A stretch of DNA of 64,000 nucleotides from Lepidostoma basale (GCA_022606425.2 JAHDVF020000211.1:2232001-2296000); one strand, 5' to 3'. Counted from the first letter of the stretch, positions 10,295-20,839 are shown. Notes: generated from the sequence alone by a model not told the origin. Numbers and translations: made by a program.

Positions 10295-11349
10295 AAGTGA
10301 TTCCTAACCGGGGCGCCAGCGCCATTTTGTGTGCGTTTTAATATTTTTTGCATTTAGGGGGCGCTGAAGACGTTCGAGTGGGCATTGTGTCAATATATAA
10401 TAGAAAAACAAGTTTATTCACGAGCCATGCATACTGATACACTTTCTTTAGAAGCTTTGATTTAAGATTTAAGTTCTGTCAAATAAACTACATACTCACG
10501 CGTAAATTTGTTAACTTGGGCATAATATGGTCACTGGTCAAATGTTTGGCATATAGATAGGAGTGACATCTCCAGGCGGCTTCTAACAATGTGCTAATGG
10601 CGGGATAGCCTTTCACATTGTGTTAAAAAAGATGTTTGATTAATGCTTAATAAACATAAATCTCCATAGATGGCGTTAGTATGTAGATTATATATAGAGT
10701 AATCTTAAAAATATTAACATATGTAATCAAAATATGTAATGAAACTGACATGTGAAATCTGCATAGGACTTTAACATATATACAACTTTCAAAAATTTGA
10801 CAGACATGGTCATAAACAAAGGTGGAATGGGGAATGTTGTAATTACATAAAGCGTGCGTTTAACCCAACCAATGACAGGTCATAAGTCCTGTAAACACCT
10901 TGATCAACCATATTCAGTTTCCAATTTGCATTTTCGTCTCTATTGAGATACAATTAAATCATGAATTGATAAGCCCACGGTGGGTGAAATCCAGTATTCG
11001 TATACAAGTATAAGTATGCATTCACAAAAAATATTGGGCATAATACTAAATATCATGTTCTTCATATACGAGTATCGTAAAATAAAAGCTCATTCTAAAA
11101 GGTTCAAAACATCGCCTACGATATTTTTGATATGTGACGTAGTTGACGAAGTTTTGTACCGTACGAGGCTTTTTTGTTATTTATAGTTATATGCATGAAA
11201 TTTATCCATTGCATGAAATTCATATCTACTTAGAGAAGCGCAATTTTAAATTTTAAATTTCGTTTTTGTTTGGAGAGGGGGTGGTGAGGCGTTGAATAAT
11301 TTTACTGTGGTAAAGGGAGCTATTCTTTCAATACGATTTAGAAATACTG
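10295..11349. mobile_element. hAT-type non-autonomous element
   Basis: Perfect 8-bp GTCTAAGA duplications flank it (10287-10294 and 11350-11357). The ends AAGTGATTCCTAACC and the inverse of CAGTATTTCTAAA are hAT-like but degenerate. The interior has no transposase ORF and contains a minus-strand copy of repeat family F (about 10550-10960). Confidence 0.65.
10550..10960 (-). repeat. dispersed repeat family F, copy 1
   Basis: Shares with 52465-52795 and 53322-53692 the blocks GTATCTCAATAGAGACGAAGAT, GTGTTTACAGGACTTATGACC, GGTTGGGTTAA and GCGCCATC. Its end lies near TCGTCTCTATTGAGATACAA. It has no ORF and appears nested in the hAT element. Confidence 0.65.
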
Positions 11350-11480
11350 GTCTAAGAGATCTCATTTCTACTGCATTTATTCTACATTCATCCTTAGTTT
11401 GCCATACAAAAGACTTTTGTCGGTACTAAAATACCATTGTGCACTGCCATTTTAGCTTTTTTAGATACGCATTTCACGTC
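11350..11480 (-). mobile_element. RTE fragment, right part of the split copy
   Basis: Starts with the second GTCTAAGA and continues as minus-strand RTE (GATCTCATTTCTACTGCATT, then the VHNGVLVPT region) to about 11480. It completes the copy at 9895-10294. Confidence 0.7.
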
Positions 11481-11754
11481 TTTAAAGACCTTAAAATCAA
11501 AAGATTATACAGCCGGACGATCGCGAAAAATCGTTAAAGTTTATCGATAAAACGATGTTTTTTGTACTGGAAAGTATAACCGTATAGAATTAAATACGGT
11601 GATAAAGCTTTAACGATTCAATGTGCTCATTTTTTATATTCTTTTAGGTGTATCCATATACTGGAGACACCCCGTTAACAGGGTCGAAGGCAAGTGATTC
11701 TAGGGGTATTTACGGTATCACCCCTAAACCTACCGTTGTTTCTGGATTAAATTA
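11480..11754. other. unassigned stretch with a small hairpin
   Basis: No coding signal. TAGGGGTATTTACGGTATCACCCCTA at about 11700-11726 contains a TAGGGG/CCCCTA hairpin. Otherwise AT-rich. Confidence 0.4.
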
Positions 11755-12215
11755 CTAACTAACTAACTAACTAACCATCACGCCGCGTCCCCGAAGGGGT
11801 AGGCAGAAAGAATGGACCACCACACTGCTCTGTCCTGACATACTTCTCTCGTTGCCTCTACATTCATACATATCTTGTCATGCACGCACGCCGATTTCTC
11901 CGACTCCTCACGTGACCGACATTCAATATTGGATAGATTCGATCATGCCACGTTTTCCTCGGTCTTCCTCTATTTATAACTCCGTTTACATCGTAAACAT
12001 ATACCTTCTTTATCATTCTCTCTTCACTCATACTTTCCATGTGTCAAAAACATCTTAACGACCCTTTTATTATTTTATTCATAATACTTTCATGCGCACC
12101 GCATTCACTTCTTTTATGTTCTTGCATTTGACACTCTATCATAAACAGATTTAAAACACATTCGTCTTAGAGATCTCATTTCTACTAAATTCAGAAAAAT
12201 AATTAAAACGATATT
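11755..12215 (-). mobile_element. RTE 3' fragment
   Basis: An inverted (GTTA) tail at 11753-11772 and the terminal CCATCACGCCGCG block are followed by about 430 bp of minus-strand RTE 3' coding sequence ending at the TCTTAGAGATCTCATTTCTAC region. 5'-truncated, frame broken. Confidence 0.8.
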
Positions 12216-12419
12216 TTTGATTTTTGAATAATGATGTTAAACTTAAAATTTAAGAGTAACTATTATATTTATAAAAATAAATCTATTTTTTAGATGTTTT
12301 ATTTACATGTCACATGTAAGATGAAACATGTCAAAACATGTAAAAACAACTAAGTGAGAATGGACAAAGAAAGAATGATAATAAAAATATATGTTAACTA
12401 ACCAATACATAGTAGAAGT

Positions 12420-12615
12420 ATATTTTAACTAACTAGTTAGTTCACATAAACTTTGATTGCCATTCTTTATTCATTCATTCTTCCCATGTGTTAAAACCAC
12501 CTAAATGTTCATTTCATTATTTTGTTCATAACATTTTCTTACGCACTGCATTCACATCTTATATTTTCATTAGACACTTTTTCATACACAGATTTTTCCA
12601 TGCATTCGTCTAAGA
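12420..12615 (-). mobile_element. RTE fragment, split by a second hAT element
   Basis: Minus-strand RTE sequence ends in GTCTAAGA at 12608-12615 and resumes after the hAT element at 13112-13142 (AAATCTCATTTTTACT). Confidence 0.7.
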
Positions 12616-13111
12616 CAGTGGTTGTCAAAGTAGTCCGTACGGTCACGCAGGGGTCCCTGGGATTCAGGGGGTCCGTGGAAAATGAAAATTGATTTGGGGG
12701 TCCCTGAACAACGTCAGGGGATTCGCGCAAGGTTTACGGCGACCTTTTTTCGGCTTTCAATCGGCCGGTCGATATCGGCGGTGACCATTTTTAAAAATTT
12801 AATAGGACGTTCGATTTTCTCATTTGGGAATATCGAACGCCCGATTTTCAAGAATGAGCTAAAAATAAAAAAAAGGTCGCCGCCGATTTCTACTCGCCGA
12901 AAGTCTCTGACATGAGCGAAAAAAAAAATCGACATCGAATTATAGATTTTTTCCTTATTGGCCTAATTTTATTCTGTGTCAGCTTCAAAAACTCATTTTA
13001 TTGTTATACGTGAATTAGTAAAAAATATATAATAGTACGAAAGTAGGGGTCTGCACAAAATAAAAAAAATCAGTAGGGGGTCCACGGGACAAAAAAGTTT
13101 GGGAACCACTG
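12616..13111. mobile_element. hAT-type MITE (496 bp)
   Basis: Terminal sequences are CAGTGGTTGTCAAAG and the inverse CAGTGGTTCCCAAAC, with further matching AGGGGTCC/GGGGGTCC blocks just inside. Perfect 8-bp target duplications GTCTAAGA lie at 12608-12615 and 13112-13119. CAGTGGTT ends and 8-bp duplications are hAT hallmarks. No transposase ORF. Confidence 0.9.
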
Positions 13112-13142
13112 GTCTAAGAAATCTCATTTTTACTCATTCCAA

Positions 13143-13362
13143 GTACATGTTTACAATGTAAACGGAATTAGAAATAGAGTAAGTCCAAGAAAAACGTGGT
13201 AAGATCAAATAAATCAAATATTGAATGTCGGCCACGTTTAGGAGAATTGACGGGCGTGCATTACACTGTATATGAATGTTGAGGAAACGAAAGAAAAATG
13301 TCAGAAAATAACAATGTCCTTACTGCCTATGCCTTCAGAGAGACGGCGTGATGGTTAGTTAG
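13143..13362 (+). mobile_element. RTE 3' fragment
   Basis: Plus-strand RTE end: NVNGIRNR-like start, a decayed WHDQINQ region, then GAGAGACGGCGTGATGGTTAG. Abuts the minus-strand RTE fragment at 13142. Confidence 0.75.
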
Positions 13363-13772
13363 TTTGTTATGAGTATATCTAAGCGCATATTTGGTTCCTC
13401 TCCCAAAAAATATTTGGAACTTATCGAAATTCAAACCACGGAATAGGGGTATATCCCAATTGTTAATTTCACGCTTCATATAATAAGCTGAAGTGTGGCA
13501 CACATTAGATAGCCATAAATATTTCGGTTCTGGCTTCCACTTTCAGCCTCCATACTTTATATCAGCGGTTTCCAAAGTGGAGAAATTTTGACTCCTGAGT
13601 CCCTCGCGGGTTATTAAAACTAAATAGTTAATTGAGATAAATTTACCGCTTACAGTATGCAAAATCGGCAAGACTTAGTATTAAATTTGTGCAAAGCATC
13701 CAAAAGAGATACATTCTATTGAATATGTCTAAGTCTAAAGTTATGGTATTTGGGAAAGATGATACTTACTTA

Positions 13773-14003
13773 CTTCCTATGACCATACAATTTTTGAAGA
13801 GTTTGAGCCTCCTTGATGATTTTTCGCGAAGCTTCTCGATCCTGCGCTTTTTGATCTCAGCAGTCCGATTTGCCCAACCTAGCCAGGTCAGCCAGAACAT
13901 TGTCCATTAAGCGCTGTCTAGGCCTTCCTAGAAGTCTTACTCCAGTCGGTCTAGACGCGTACAGGGTCTTGATTGCTTTGGTCATTCGGCTCTGGGAAGG
14001 AAG
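13773..14003 (-). pseudogene. LINE 3' end inserted in RTE
   Basis: The minus strand encodes VRLLGRPRQRLMDNVLADL and a later QDREASRKIIKEAQTLQK, then TATGGTCATAGGAAG and a (GTAA)n tail. This is the C terminus of a different endonuclease-RT family, 5'-truncated. A GGGAA(G)GAAGAT-like repeat at the borders may be the target duplication. Confidence 0.65.
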
Positions 14004-14582
14004 ATGGTATTACAAATTGTGACATAAGTGAGAACGGTGGAAAAATGAAGCAAGTTATCGAATTTATTTATCTGGGAAGCATGTTTACAAGATATTGAAA
14101 AATTAAGAATGAGATCGACCGAAGGGTTGGTGCTGGGAACAAAAAAGCGCTCTCAAAGTCATCACTGTAAATTTAAATATATCCACTGAAGCAAATATGG
14201 CAGTGCATAATGAAGTTCTAGTGCCAACCATAATGTATCTCGTAAGTCAAGACTGGAGCTAGCAAAAAAATATGAAAAAATGATCAAAGTGAGAATGGAG
14301 ATCACTAAAAACAATGTGTGGGAAAACAATATTTGAAAGAATACCGAACGTCGAAATAAGGAAGAAATGTAAGGCAGATGATTTCGTCATTAGTAAAATT
14401 ACCCGAGATTGTTTAAACATATGGGTAGAATGGATGAGAATTGTTAAATGTTATATGCAAGCTGTGTGAGTAGAAAAAGAAACAGTAGAAGACCAAGAAA
14501 AGCATACATGACCTAATTAATCAAATATATTGTAAAAAAAATGATCACATTCGAAGACGTAAAAATCAACGAGCGTGCGTTT

Positions 14583-15045
14583 GGAGAATACTCCTCATCA
14601 AGACCTATGTATGGAGTGTCTTGATGTACGGCTGCGAGACATGGTGCCTATCCGAAAGGGATAAGCGGAGACTAGAGGCTTTTGAGATGTGGTCCTATAG
14701 AAGGCTCTTTGGAATTTCCTGGAGAGACCACATCACGAATGAGAAAGTTCTTCAAGGAATCGAAGGAGGAAGGCACCTGCTCAGGACCTTGTCCGAAAGG
14801 CGTGCAAGATGGATCGGCTATGTAATACGTCAAGAAGGTCTCTTGCATGCCATAATGGAGGGTATGATCGAGGGGACAAACTCTAGGGGACGCCCACGCC
14901 GAGAGTACCTGGAGGATCTGTTGGTGGACGTACGCTGCTCATCATATGCAGATCTCAAAAGAGCCGCACAAGACAGGGAAAAATGGAAGAGAATAATGGA
15001 GGAAATTGCTGCAAACCAATCCCAGGATTGAAACCAGAGAAGAAG
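14583..15045 (+). pseudogene. LINE C-terminal RT fragment
   Basis: The 136-aa open stretch (14621-15031) contains MYGCETWCLSERDKRRLEAF, GISWRDHITNEKV and RGRPRREYLEDL, the post-RT region common in insect LINE proteins. It is inserted in the RTE copy and has lost its 5' part. A second, shorter copy lies at 40480-40640. Confidence 0.75.
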
Positions 15046-15299
15046 CATGTTGCGCTATATGAATGTAGAGGAAGCACGAAAAGGGTGTGTCAGAGACTGA
15101 GGAAATGGCGTGATGGTAAATTATTAAATATATGTTTTCAATCTTGTTTAATATTTAATATGGAGTTTTATACCAGTGTTCAAAAAACAATAAATCCTTT
15201 TTAAAAACATTTTGTTAACATCCATAGACTTTTATTTGTCCTTTGACAATAAGTTTCAAAATCACAAGGTTTCTACGGGGGCGAATCGGTTGGAAAATC

Positions 15300-15478
15300 A
15301 TAAAATGTAATCAAGAGACATATATGATAGGGGCGTTGAGGTTCGCAACCCATAACACCGCGTCTCTCGCGGGGGCGAAAAGAGAAGGATGGAGTGTCGC
15401 ATCGGTTAAAGTGTAGCAGTCCATTCTTTCTGCCTACCCTTTCGGAGAGACGGCGTGATGGTTAGTTAGTTAATTAGT
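15300..15478 (+). mobile_element. internally deleted RTE derivative
   Basis: The head (GGTTCGCAACCCATAACACCG, CGCGGGGGCGAAAAGAGAAG, TGTCGCATCGGT) joins TAAAGTGTAGCAGTCCATTC and the RTE tail ending TGATGGTTAGTTAG. Same junction as the copies at 6828, 18050, 49565 and 55655. The RTE reading frame meets a TAA at the junction. Confidence 0.8.
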
Positions 15479-15567
15479 GATATAAATAAAGTGTTCAATA
15501 AGTCCTGTTAATTTATGGCTTGCGTTCATGAAGTGAATATGATTTTAACAATACTATTACATTATAA

Positions 15568-15755
15568 CTAACAAACTAACTTACCATCACGCCGTCTCCC
15601 CGAAGGGGTAGGCAGAAATAATGGACTGCCACACCTTTTTTTCCTGACATATTTCTCTCGCTTCTTCAACATTCATACCTCGTGTCATGCACGCGCGTCG
15701 ATTTCTCTGACTCCTCACATGGCCGACATTCAATATTTGATTTATTTGATTTCAC
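15568..15755 (-). mobile_element. RTE 3' fragment
   Basis: Terminal CCATCACGCCGTCTCCCCG block and minus-strand RTE 3' coding sequence up to the WHDQINQ region. Interrupted at the SINE (ATT)n tail. Confidence 0.75.
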
Positions 15756-16012
15756 TATTACATTATTATTATTATTATTATTTTGTTGAATCGCTCTTTA
15801 CATCATGACAGCATGAGCCACATCGATGTAAAGAGTATTAAAACTATTATAATATTTCTCATGACATGTAACAGGTAGTTAATCTATCGCCATTTTATTG
15901 TCACGTGAATTCTACACCAGACAGTGTGACAATCACACTGCCCTCGCCGGGAATCGAACTTGGAGCCTTCGGGGTGGCAGTCAATGCACTAACCACTCGG
16001 CCACGAAGTTTG
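15756..16012 (-). mobile_element. tRNA-derived SINE, copy 2 (best preserved)
   Basis: The minus strand starts CTTCGTGGCCGAGTGGTTAG (A-box-like), then a B-box-like GTTCGATTCCC about 40 bp on, a GTGTGATTGTCACAC hairpin, an AATTCACGTGACAATAAAATG body, and GATGTAAAGAGCG before an (ATT/AAT)n tail at 15756-15785. Two A/B-box-like blocks at tRNA spacing support internal Pol III transcription. Confidence 0.85.
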
Positions 16013-16370
16013 TCGTGTATAAGGTATCAATGTATCGAAAGTATAATATATTTTTTACTTTGTATAACTGAAGTTCGATAATTATACTGTTAATTTATTG
16101 AAAGAGGGGCCACGAATAAAACATTTTGGGAAGCTCTGACACTTAGTGAGTACTCTAGTACATCGTTGTCTCCAGCTATACACTGATATGGGTGCGTAAT
16201 TTATTTCGAGTGAGCAATTTTTGTTTACATGATGCGTGAACTCAACCGCAAAACATAAAAAAATCCCGTTTCAACCTAATTTGTTTATACGAGTACAAAC
16301 GGAAAATTATGAAGACAGAATTATAAAACAGAACCAAGGTATACATTTATTTTGAAAATGTATTGACCAC
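16013..16370. other. AT-rich stretch, no feature recognised
   Basis: No coding or repeat signal that I can support. One TACGAGTA octamer at 16288. Confidence 0.4.
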
Positions 16371-16374
16371 ACGC

Positions 16375-16495
16375 ACATACGTACACCTCCCCCCCCCCCA
16401 CACACCTACACACACATTCGTACACACATATATACATACACATACACATATACACACACGCACAAACATACACACATACAGCCACATACACACAT
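16375..16495. repeat. CA-rich microsatellite
   Basis: Irregular (CA)n/(ACAT)n with a poly-C run at 16389-16398. Open frames across it are low-complexity artefacts. Confidence 0.9.
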
Positions 16496-16497
16496 AC

Positions 16498-16718
16498 CAG
16501 TGGCAGTACTTCCACAGAAGTCCAGAAGCCCGGGTTGCATAAGAAAGTTTGTAATCTAAGTAATCATGCCCTCGCATAAACCAACAACCCACCAAATCAC
16601 CTTCCAACAATGTTCCTATCAGACGTAAAAGGAATAGCCACAAGAGCCAGAAGTGGTTTTGATTCAAAATTCCTTACGCAAGCCGGGCTTCTAGGTATCT
16701 ATGGGAGTACCGCCACTG
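16498..16718. mobile_element. TIR element carrying a Jockey 3' UTR segment
   Basis: The ends CAGTGGCAGTACTTCCA... and the inverse CAGTGGCGGTACTCCCA... form TIRs of about 60 bp. The interior (AACCCACCAAATCACC..., TCAGACGTAA) matches the 3' UTR of the Jockey element at 33668-33750. A second copy is at 37231-37479. CAGTGG ends suggest hAT; the 7/8 duplication lies in CA repeats and is weak. Confidence 0.8.
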
Positions 16719-16914
16719 ACACATATACATACATACACAAACACGTATACACACATCCACACACATCAATAATCTAAACGATATTGGACAAAAATCATCT
16801 AATTTGTTTAATTACTGTCTAAAAAAAATGACACCAAATTTTTTTCACGTAAATTTTTAAAATTTTTCTTTACTTTATAACGAGTGAAATTTTCAATAAA
16901 AAATTTTTTTTTTT

Positions 16915-17075
16915 TCATCTTGGTGTAGGTCTTGTGGCATGTTTCTAAAAAGGGATTGGTCTCGATTTGCGAAGTCTAATCCCAGCTGTCGACTCTATTT
17001 TTTACTGGTCTGCCCAGGGGTCGTCTACCTTGAGGTGTCCGTGCAACACAATGAGGAGTCTGGATGATTCCATTC
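16915..17075 (-). pseudogene. LINE 3' fragment
   Basis: The minus strand encodes RTPQGRRPLGRPVKNRVDSW then a stop, resembling the GRxxLGRPxxRW motif at LINE C termini. Short and decayed. Confidence 0.45.
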
Positions 17076-17154
17076 TATTCAAAATCACAAATTTCATAAA
17101 AATCTTTGGAATGTATATTTTGGCATGCATAAATTAAAATAAATATATACATCA

Positions 17155-17840
17155 AAGTTGTCGGGGTTAAATGCATGACCCAGATAAGCATATTTCATGA
17201 TGAAATATATGACACGAATAACCGAAAAACGCCTGACTCAGGACCTACTTATCAAAACTGATGATTCGAAGGCCCAGATTTATTCAGTTTGGTCACTAGG
17301 TCACTATAGCAGAGCATCGTGTAATAATGAAAGCAAAGCATATAAAAGCGGTACTTCCGACCACCCAATACGTCAGTCAGTATTACGGCTTCTAACAGAC
17401 ACGAGTCTACGTTAATAAGTCTACGCCACGAGGGATATCGGACTCCCTCCCGCGCCGACCTACGAAGCCACGCTACTACAGTATTCCTTCTTGCGACTTC
17501 TAACCGACACGAGTCTACGCCGTCAAGTCTACGTACGAGAAACCTCCGACCTTCCTACCGAGCTACGCAATTGTCTACACTGCTATGCCACGTAACATCC
17601 GAAGAGTCTTCACTCCAGCCGACCGACGCCACTGCCCAGTGAACCATCAGCCCCAGCTACTATCGACGTCCAGGCGCACGCTCCATCACGAGTACATAAT
17701 ACTGTTAACGTATGATTACTTTCACTGCTTTCAACCCTCACCACCTCCCCCAAACAGTGATGAAATAAGCATGTAAATATTATGATTATAAACAAGTTAT
17801 ATCTATGTTCGCCATACTTTGTGTTGCAGATGTTTTATTT
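17155..17840 (+). mobile_element. possible solo LTR or promoter region
   Basis: A GC-richer island with TATAAAAGC at about 17341 and TCAGTCAGTATT 30 bp downstream resembles a TATA/initiator pair. Direct repeats CTTCTAAC(A/C)GACACGAGTCTACG at about 17389 and 17496 lie downstream. Bases TGTCGGGG at 17159 could be a left LTR end, but I find no matching right end or duplication. It could instead be a host gene 5' region. Confidence 0.35.
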
Positions 17841-17896
17841 GTATTTTTATTTTTTATTTACTTTGTATACAACACTAACTTAAATTTTTTTTAAAT

Positions 17897-17948
17897 TAAA
17901 ATATCAGACATGTTTCGGACAACCTGGTCCTTCCTCAGTGATATTATA
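17897..17948 (-). ncRNA. hammerhead ribozyme-like motif (family B)
   Basis: Minus strand: core CTGAGGA (17938-17932, fits CUGANGA), one extra A, helix II GGAC/GTCC around CAGGTT, GAAAC, then ATGTC. Helix III could be ACATGT, minimal or intermolecular, with GTC as the cleavage triplet (17909-17907). Helix I pairs AATATCA before the core with TGATATT after the cut site, a perfect 7 bp. This is the copy with the most complete core. Activity is not demonstrated. Confidence 0.65.
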
Positions 17949-18049
17949 AAGATATTTAAAATATTATAAAATTGTTAACAAATATGATCAGTTTTGACAG
18001 ATATAAAGATTTTAACAGTTTTATAATATTTTAAATACCTTTATAATAA

Positions 18050-18153
18050 AAAAAGAGAAGAGAGAAGTATCGAGTGGCGCATCAGTAAAAGTGTGACAGT
18101 CCATTCTTTCTGCCTACCCTTTCGGGGAGACGGCGTGATGGTTAGTTAGTTAG
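18050..18153 (+). mobile_element. internally deleted RTE derivative, short copy
   Basis: AGAGAAGTATCGAGTGGCGC, ATCAGT, then AAAGTGTGACAGTCCATTC and GGCGTGATGGTTAGTTAGTT. Retains the diagnostic head-tail junction and truncates just 5' of it. Confidence 0.8.
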
Positions 18154-18157
18154 TTTT

Positions 18158-18209
18158 TATAATATCACTAAGGAAGGATCGGGTTCTCCGAAACGTGTCT
18201 GATATTTAA
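18158..18209 (+). ncRNA. decayed hammerhead-like motif, partner arm
   Basis: Core CTAAGGA (G5 changed to A), GGA/TCC helix II, GAAAC, GTGTC, with helix I AATATCA/TGATATT still perfect. The core change would be expected to abolish cleavage, and helix III (ACGTGT) no longer pairs fully. Confidence 0.5.
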
Positions 18210-18643
18210 TTTAATTATTTTTAAAAGTAAGTGTTGTATTTAAAGTACATAGAAAAAAAAAGAAAAATTTATAAAAAGTATTTAGGAAATGTTCATTTTA
18301 ATTAGACTTTAAATGTTGAATTCTGTTATTCGTAAACTTTGATACGACGCCAATATTTAGTGGTTTGTCATATTTAAAAATCAAATTAAACACTTTTTCA
18401 CTTAGTATAAACCACTTTATATGATACTTTGGTATGGAGCACTTTATTTGTGTTGTGACATAATTAAATTTCTTAAAAATGCACTTGTGAAATGTGTATA
18501 TAAATCACTTTATTCGTTATAAACCCCCAACGAATACGCTCCCGCCTAAGCTTCGTTAGGGTAACAGAATAAACTGATATTGACTGATCGTTAATTGAAT
18601 TTTATTTTAGATATAGTTTGTAAATGATTTAGCATTTAAGTGT

Positions 18644-19398
18644 GTGCGGGTGATGCCTACTGGTGGCGATGAGGTCCGCAACCCATCACACCGCATCTCC
18701 CGCAGGGGTGAACAGAGAAGGGTGGAGTGCCGTATCGGTACATGGAATATAAGGGTAGGTATGGAAGGAAAGTTGAATGAGATGTGTGCAAAAATGGATA
18801 ATAAGTGTTTAGATGTTTTATGTGTGACTGAATGTATGATGAAAGAGTGTGGTTCCTAGGAGCATGCGGATAAGCTTGTTCTGTGGTCGGGTGTGCCGGA
18901 TGACCACAGAGTATGCCAAGGCGTGGCGGCGGTGCTAGCTCCAAGTATGGTAGAATGTATGAAAGGTTATAAATGTGTTAGCCCAAGACTCATGTGGATT
19001 CGCTTCAAGATCGGGTTAACAAGAGTTTTCCTTTTAATTGGATACGCCCCTGGTAACAACGAAAATGAGGCGAGTAAAGATGAGTTTTGGGACAAAGTGA
19101 GAGAGACATTGGTGTGTAAGAGTGAAAACGAAAGATTGATAATAGCAGGAGTGGGTACGAGGAATGTCTGGGTACGTTTGGTGATAGACGAATAAATGAT
19201 AATGGAAGGAGACTGCCTGAATTGTGTATAGAATGGGGTCTCTTTGTATCAAATACCATCTTCGATCATAAGAGAATCCATCTCTATACTTGGGAAAGAG
19301 GATTTGAAAGGTCCATTGTAGATTACGTCATTGTAGACTCTAGATTATGGGCGGATACTGTTGATTCAAGGGTCTTCAGGGGAGCCGAACTGGAAACG
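18644..19398 (+). pseudogene. RTE endonuclease domain, frameshifted
   Basis: Three reading-frame pieces (18644-18859, 18893-19195, 19222-19398) cover GTWNIRVGMEGKL, the IIAG segment and TIFDHKRIH. Stops and small indels break the frame. The terminal ETDHF retains the D-H motif missing from the 3-kb copy. Confidence 0.85.
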
Positions 19399-19593
19399 GA
19401 TCATTTTTTAACCATTTACACTCACAGTTCGAACCGCGTGCTTTTGATATGCCAGATCCACATTCAAATTGCGGTAATTTTTTTTGTTAAAATTAGCACG
19501 ACAGTTTGATCCGCAGTTCAAACCGCACAAATCCATCCACAGTTTGAAACGCAGTTCACAGATCTGCAGTCCGAACTGAATGTGTAAACCCTG
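19399..19593. mobile_element. small TIR element in RTE copy 2
   Basis: Ends TTTACACTCACAGTTCGAAC and the inverse of GTCCGAACTGAATGTGTAAA are TIRs of about 20 bp. The interior repeats AGTTTGAACGCAGTTC-like blocks. No ORF; MITE-like. Confidence 0.6.
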
Positions 19594-19690
19594 CTATTAT
19601 CAAATGTTGATACATGTCATATACATAAAATATAATTAAACTTAGAAAACAGACATGTTCATTCATTTTAAGAGTTAAATAAAAATAAAC
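19594..19690 (+). mobile_element. fold-back family A fragment in RTE copy 2
   Basis: TATCAAATGTTGATACATGTC, ATAAAATATAATTAAACTT and AGAAAACAGACATGTTCATT match the family A arm with a decayed core. RTE sequence resumes at about 19690. Confidence 0.55.
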
Positions 19691-20821
19691 ATCGTGTGGT
19701 GTGTTTGTACAAGGAAGAAGGAAAGGGGATGCATGGTGGAATGATGACGTAAAGATTGCTGTTAAAGAGAAGAAAGATGCATGGTTGAATATGTTGTCGA
19801 TAAATAAGAATGACAGAGTTAAGTATGAAAGAGCAAAAGATTTGTATAAGGTATGCAAGAAGAGAGTGAAGTCGGTAGTGAAAGCGCGGAAAGAAAAGCT
19901 GAAGGAAGAAGAAGGGCTCAAAATGACAAACAACTTCCAAGCAAATTTAAAAATGTTTTGGAAAGAAGTAAAAAAAGCCCGAAATCTTCCTGATAGTGGA
20001 TGTGTGAAAGCATGAACTACAACGAGCATGAACTACAAGTCCTGGTGAATTGTATGTATGAGGTATGCATGCGAAATGATCTGATGATGAATGTTAATAA
20101 GTCCAAGGTAATGATTTTCGAAAAAGAAGGAAGCATGACAGTCTGCAACATTAGTGTAAACGGTGAAAATCTGGAACAAGTGGATGAATTTGTTTATTTA
20201 GGAAGTATGTTTACAAAGGATGGGAGGGTGGATAAGGATATTGAAAGAAGGGTTGGGGCAGGCAATAGAATAAATGGTGCACTTAAAGTTGTCATCGCAA
20301 ACAAAAGCCTATCCAAAAAAGCCAAGATGGCAGTGCACAATGGTGTTCTTGTGCCGACCCTTATGTATGGAAGTGAAGCATGGAACTGGCAAAAGAAGGA
20401 TGAAGGTAGAATAAATGCAGTAGAAATGAGATCTCTAAGACGAATGTGTGACAAATCTGTATATGATAGAGTGACAAATGCAAGTATAAGAAGTGAATGT
20501 GTTGCGAATGAAAGTGTTATGAACAAAATAAGGAAAGGGTCATTAAGATGGTTTGGACACATGGAAAGAATGAGTGAAGACAGAATGGTAAAGAAGGTAT
20601 ATGTAAACGGCGTGAACGGAGTTAGAAATAGAGGAAGGCCGAGGAAAACGTGGCACGATCAAATCAATCAAATATTGAATTTCGGACACGTGAGGAGTCG
20701 GAGAAATCGACGTGCGTGCATGATAAGATGTATGAATGTAGAGGAAGCGAGAGAAGTATGTCAGGACAGAACAGTGTGGCGTTCCATTCTTTCTGCCTAC
20801 CCCTCCGGGGAGACGGCGTGA
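19690..20821 (+). pseudogene. RTE linker plus C terminus, RT deleted
   Basis: 19701-20015 encodes QGRRKGDAWWNDDVKI..., equivalent to residues about 340-430 of the intact protein. It then jumps to LQVLVNCMYEVC (equivalent to about 750) and stays open to the native end ILSAYPSGETA. The YADD-containing palm is gone, so this is inactive. Confidence 0.85.
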
Positions 20822-20839
20822 TGGTTAGTTAGTTAGTGT

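Larger units (their letters stand above)
13690..15115 (+). mobile_element. RTE 3' copy broken by two LINE insertions
   Basis: RTE segments at about 13700-13772 (SKSKVMVFGK), 14004-14582 (YLGSMF through the arginine-rich RNQRAC region) and 15046-15115 (YMNVEEARKGCQ to GGCGTGATGG) belong to one degenerate copy. The two gaps hold LINE 3' ends of other families. Confidence 0.75.
17880..18260. mobile_element. fold-back family B, split by an RTE derivative
   Basis: The left arm (17880-18045) and right arm (18155-18260) are inverted copies, each with a hammerhead-like core (17897-17948 minus; 18158-18209 plus). The RTE derivative at 18050-18153 sits beside the right core. Related sequence is at 34080-35095 and 47225-47345. 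Confidence 0.75.
18520..20835 (+). mobile_element. RTE copy 2, internally rearranged
   Basis: Contains the 5' end, endonuclease region (18644-19398), a central linker (19690-20010) and the C terminus (20013-20821), ending GGCGTGATGGTTAGTTAGT. Most of the RT domain is missing between SGCVKA and NYNEHELQVL. Flanks GTGTATATAAATCACTTTATT (18497) and GTGTATAAGAATCACTTTATT (20836) resemble a long, diverged target duplication. Confidence 0.8.

Noticed and set aside
12682..12935. ORFs of 73-77 aa on both strands in the 12.6-13.1 kb element
   Set aside because: They lie within an inverted-repeat hAT MITE and mirror each other.
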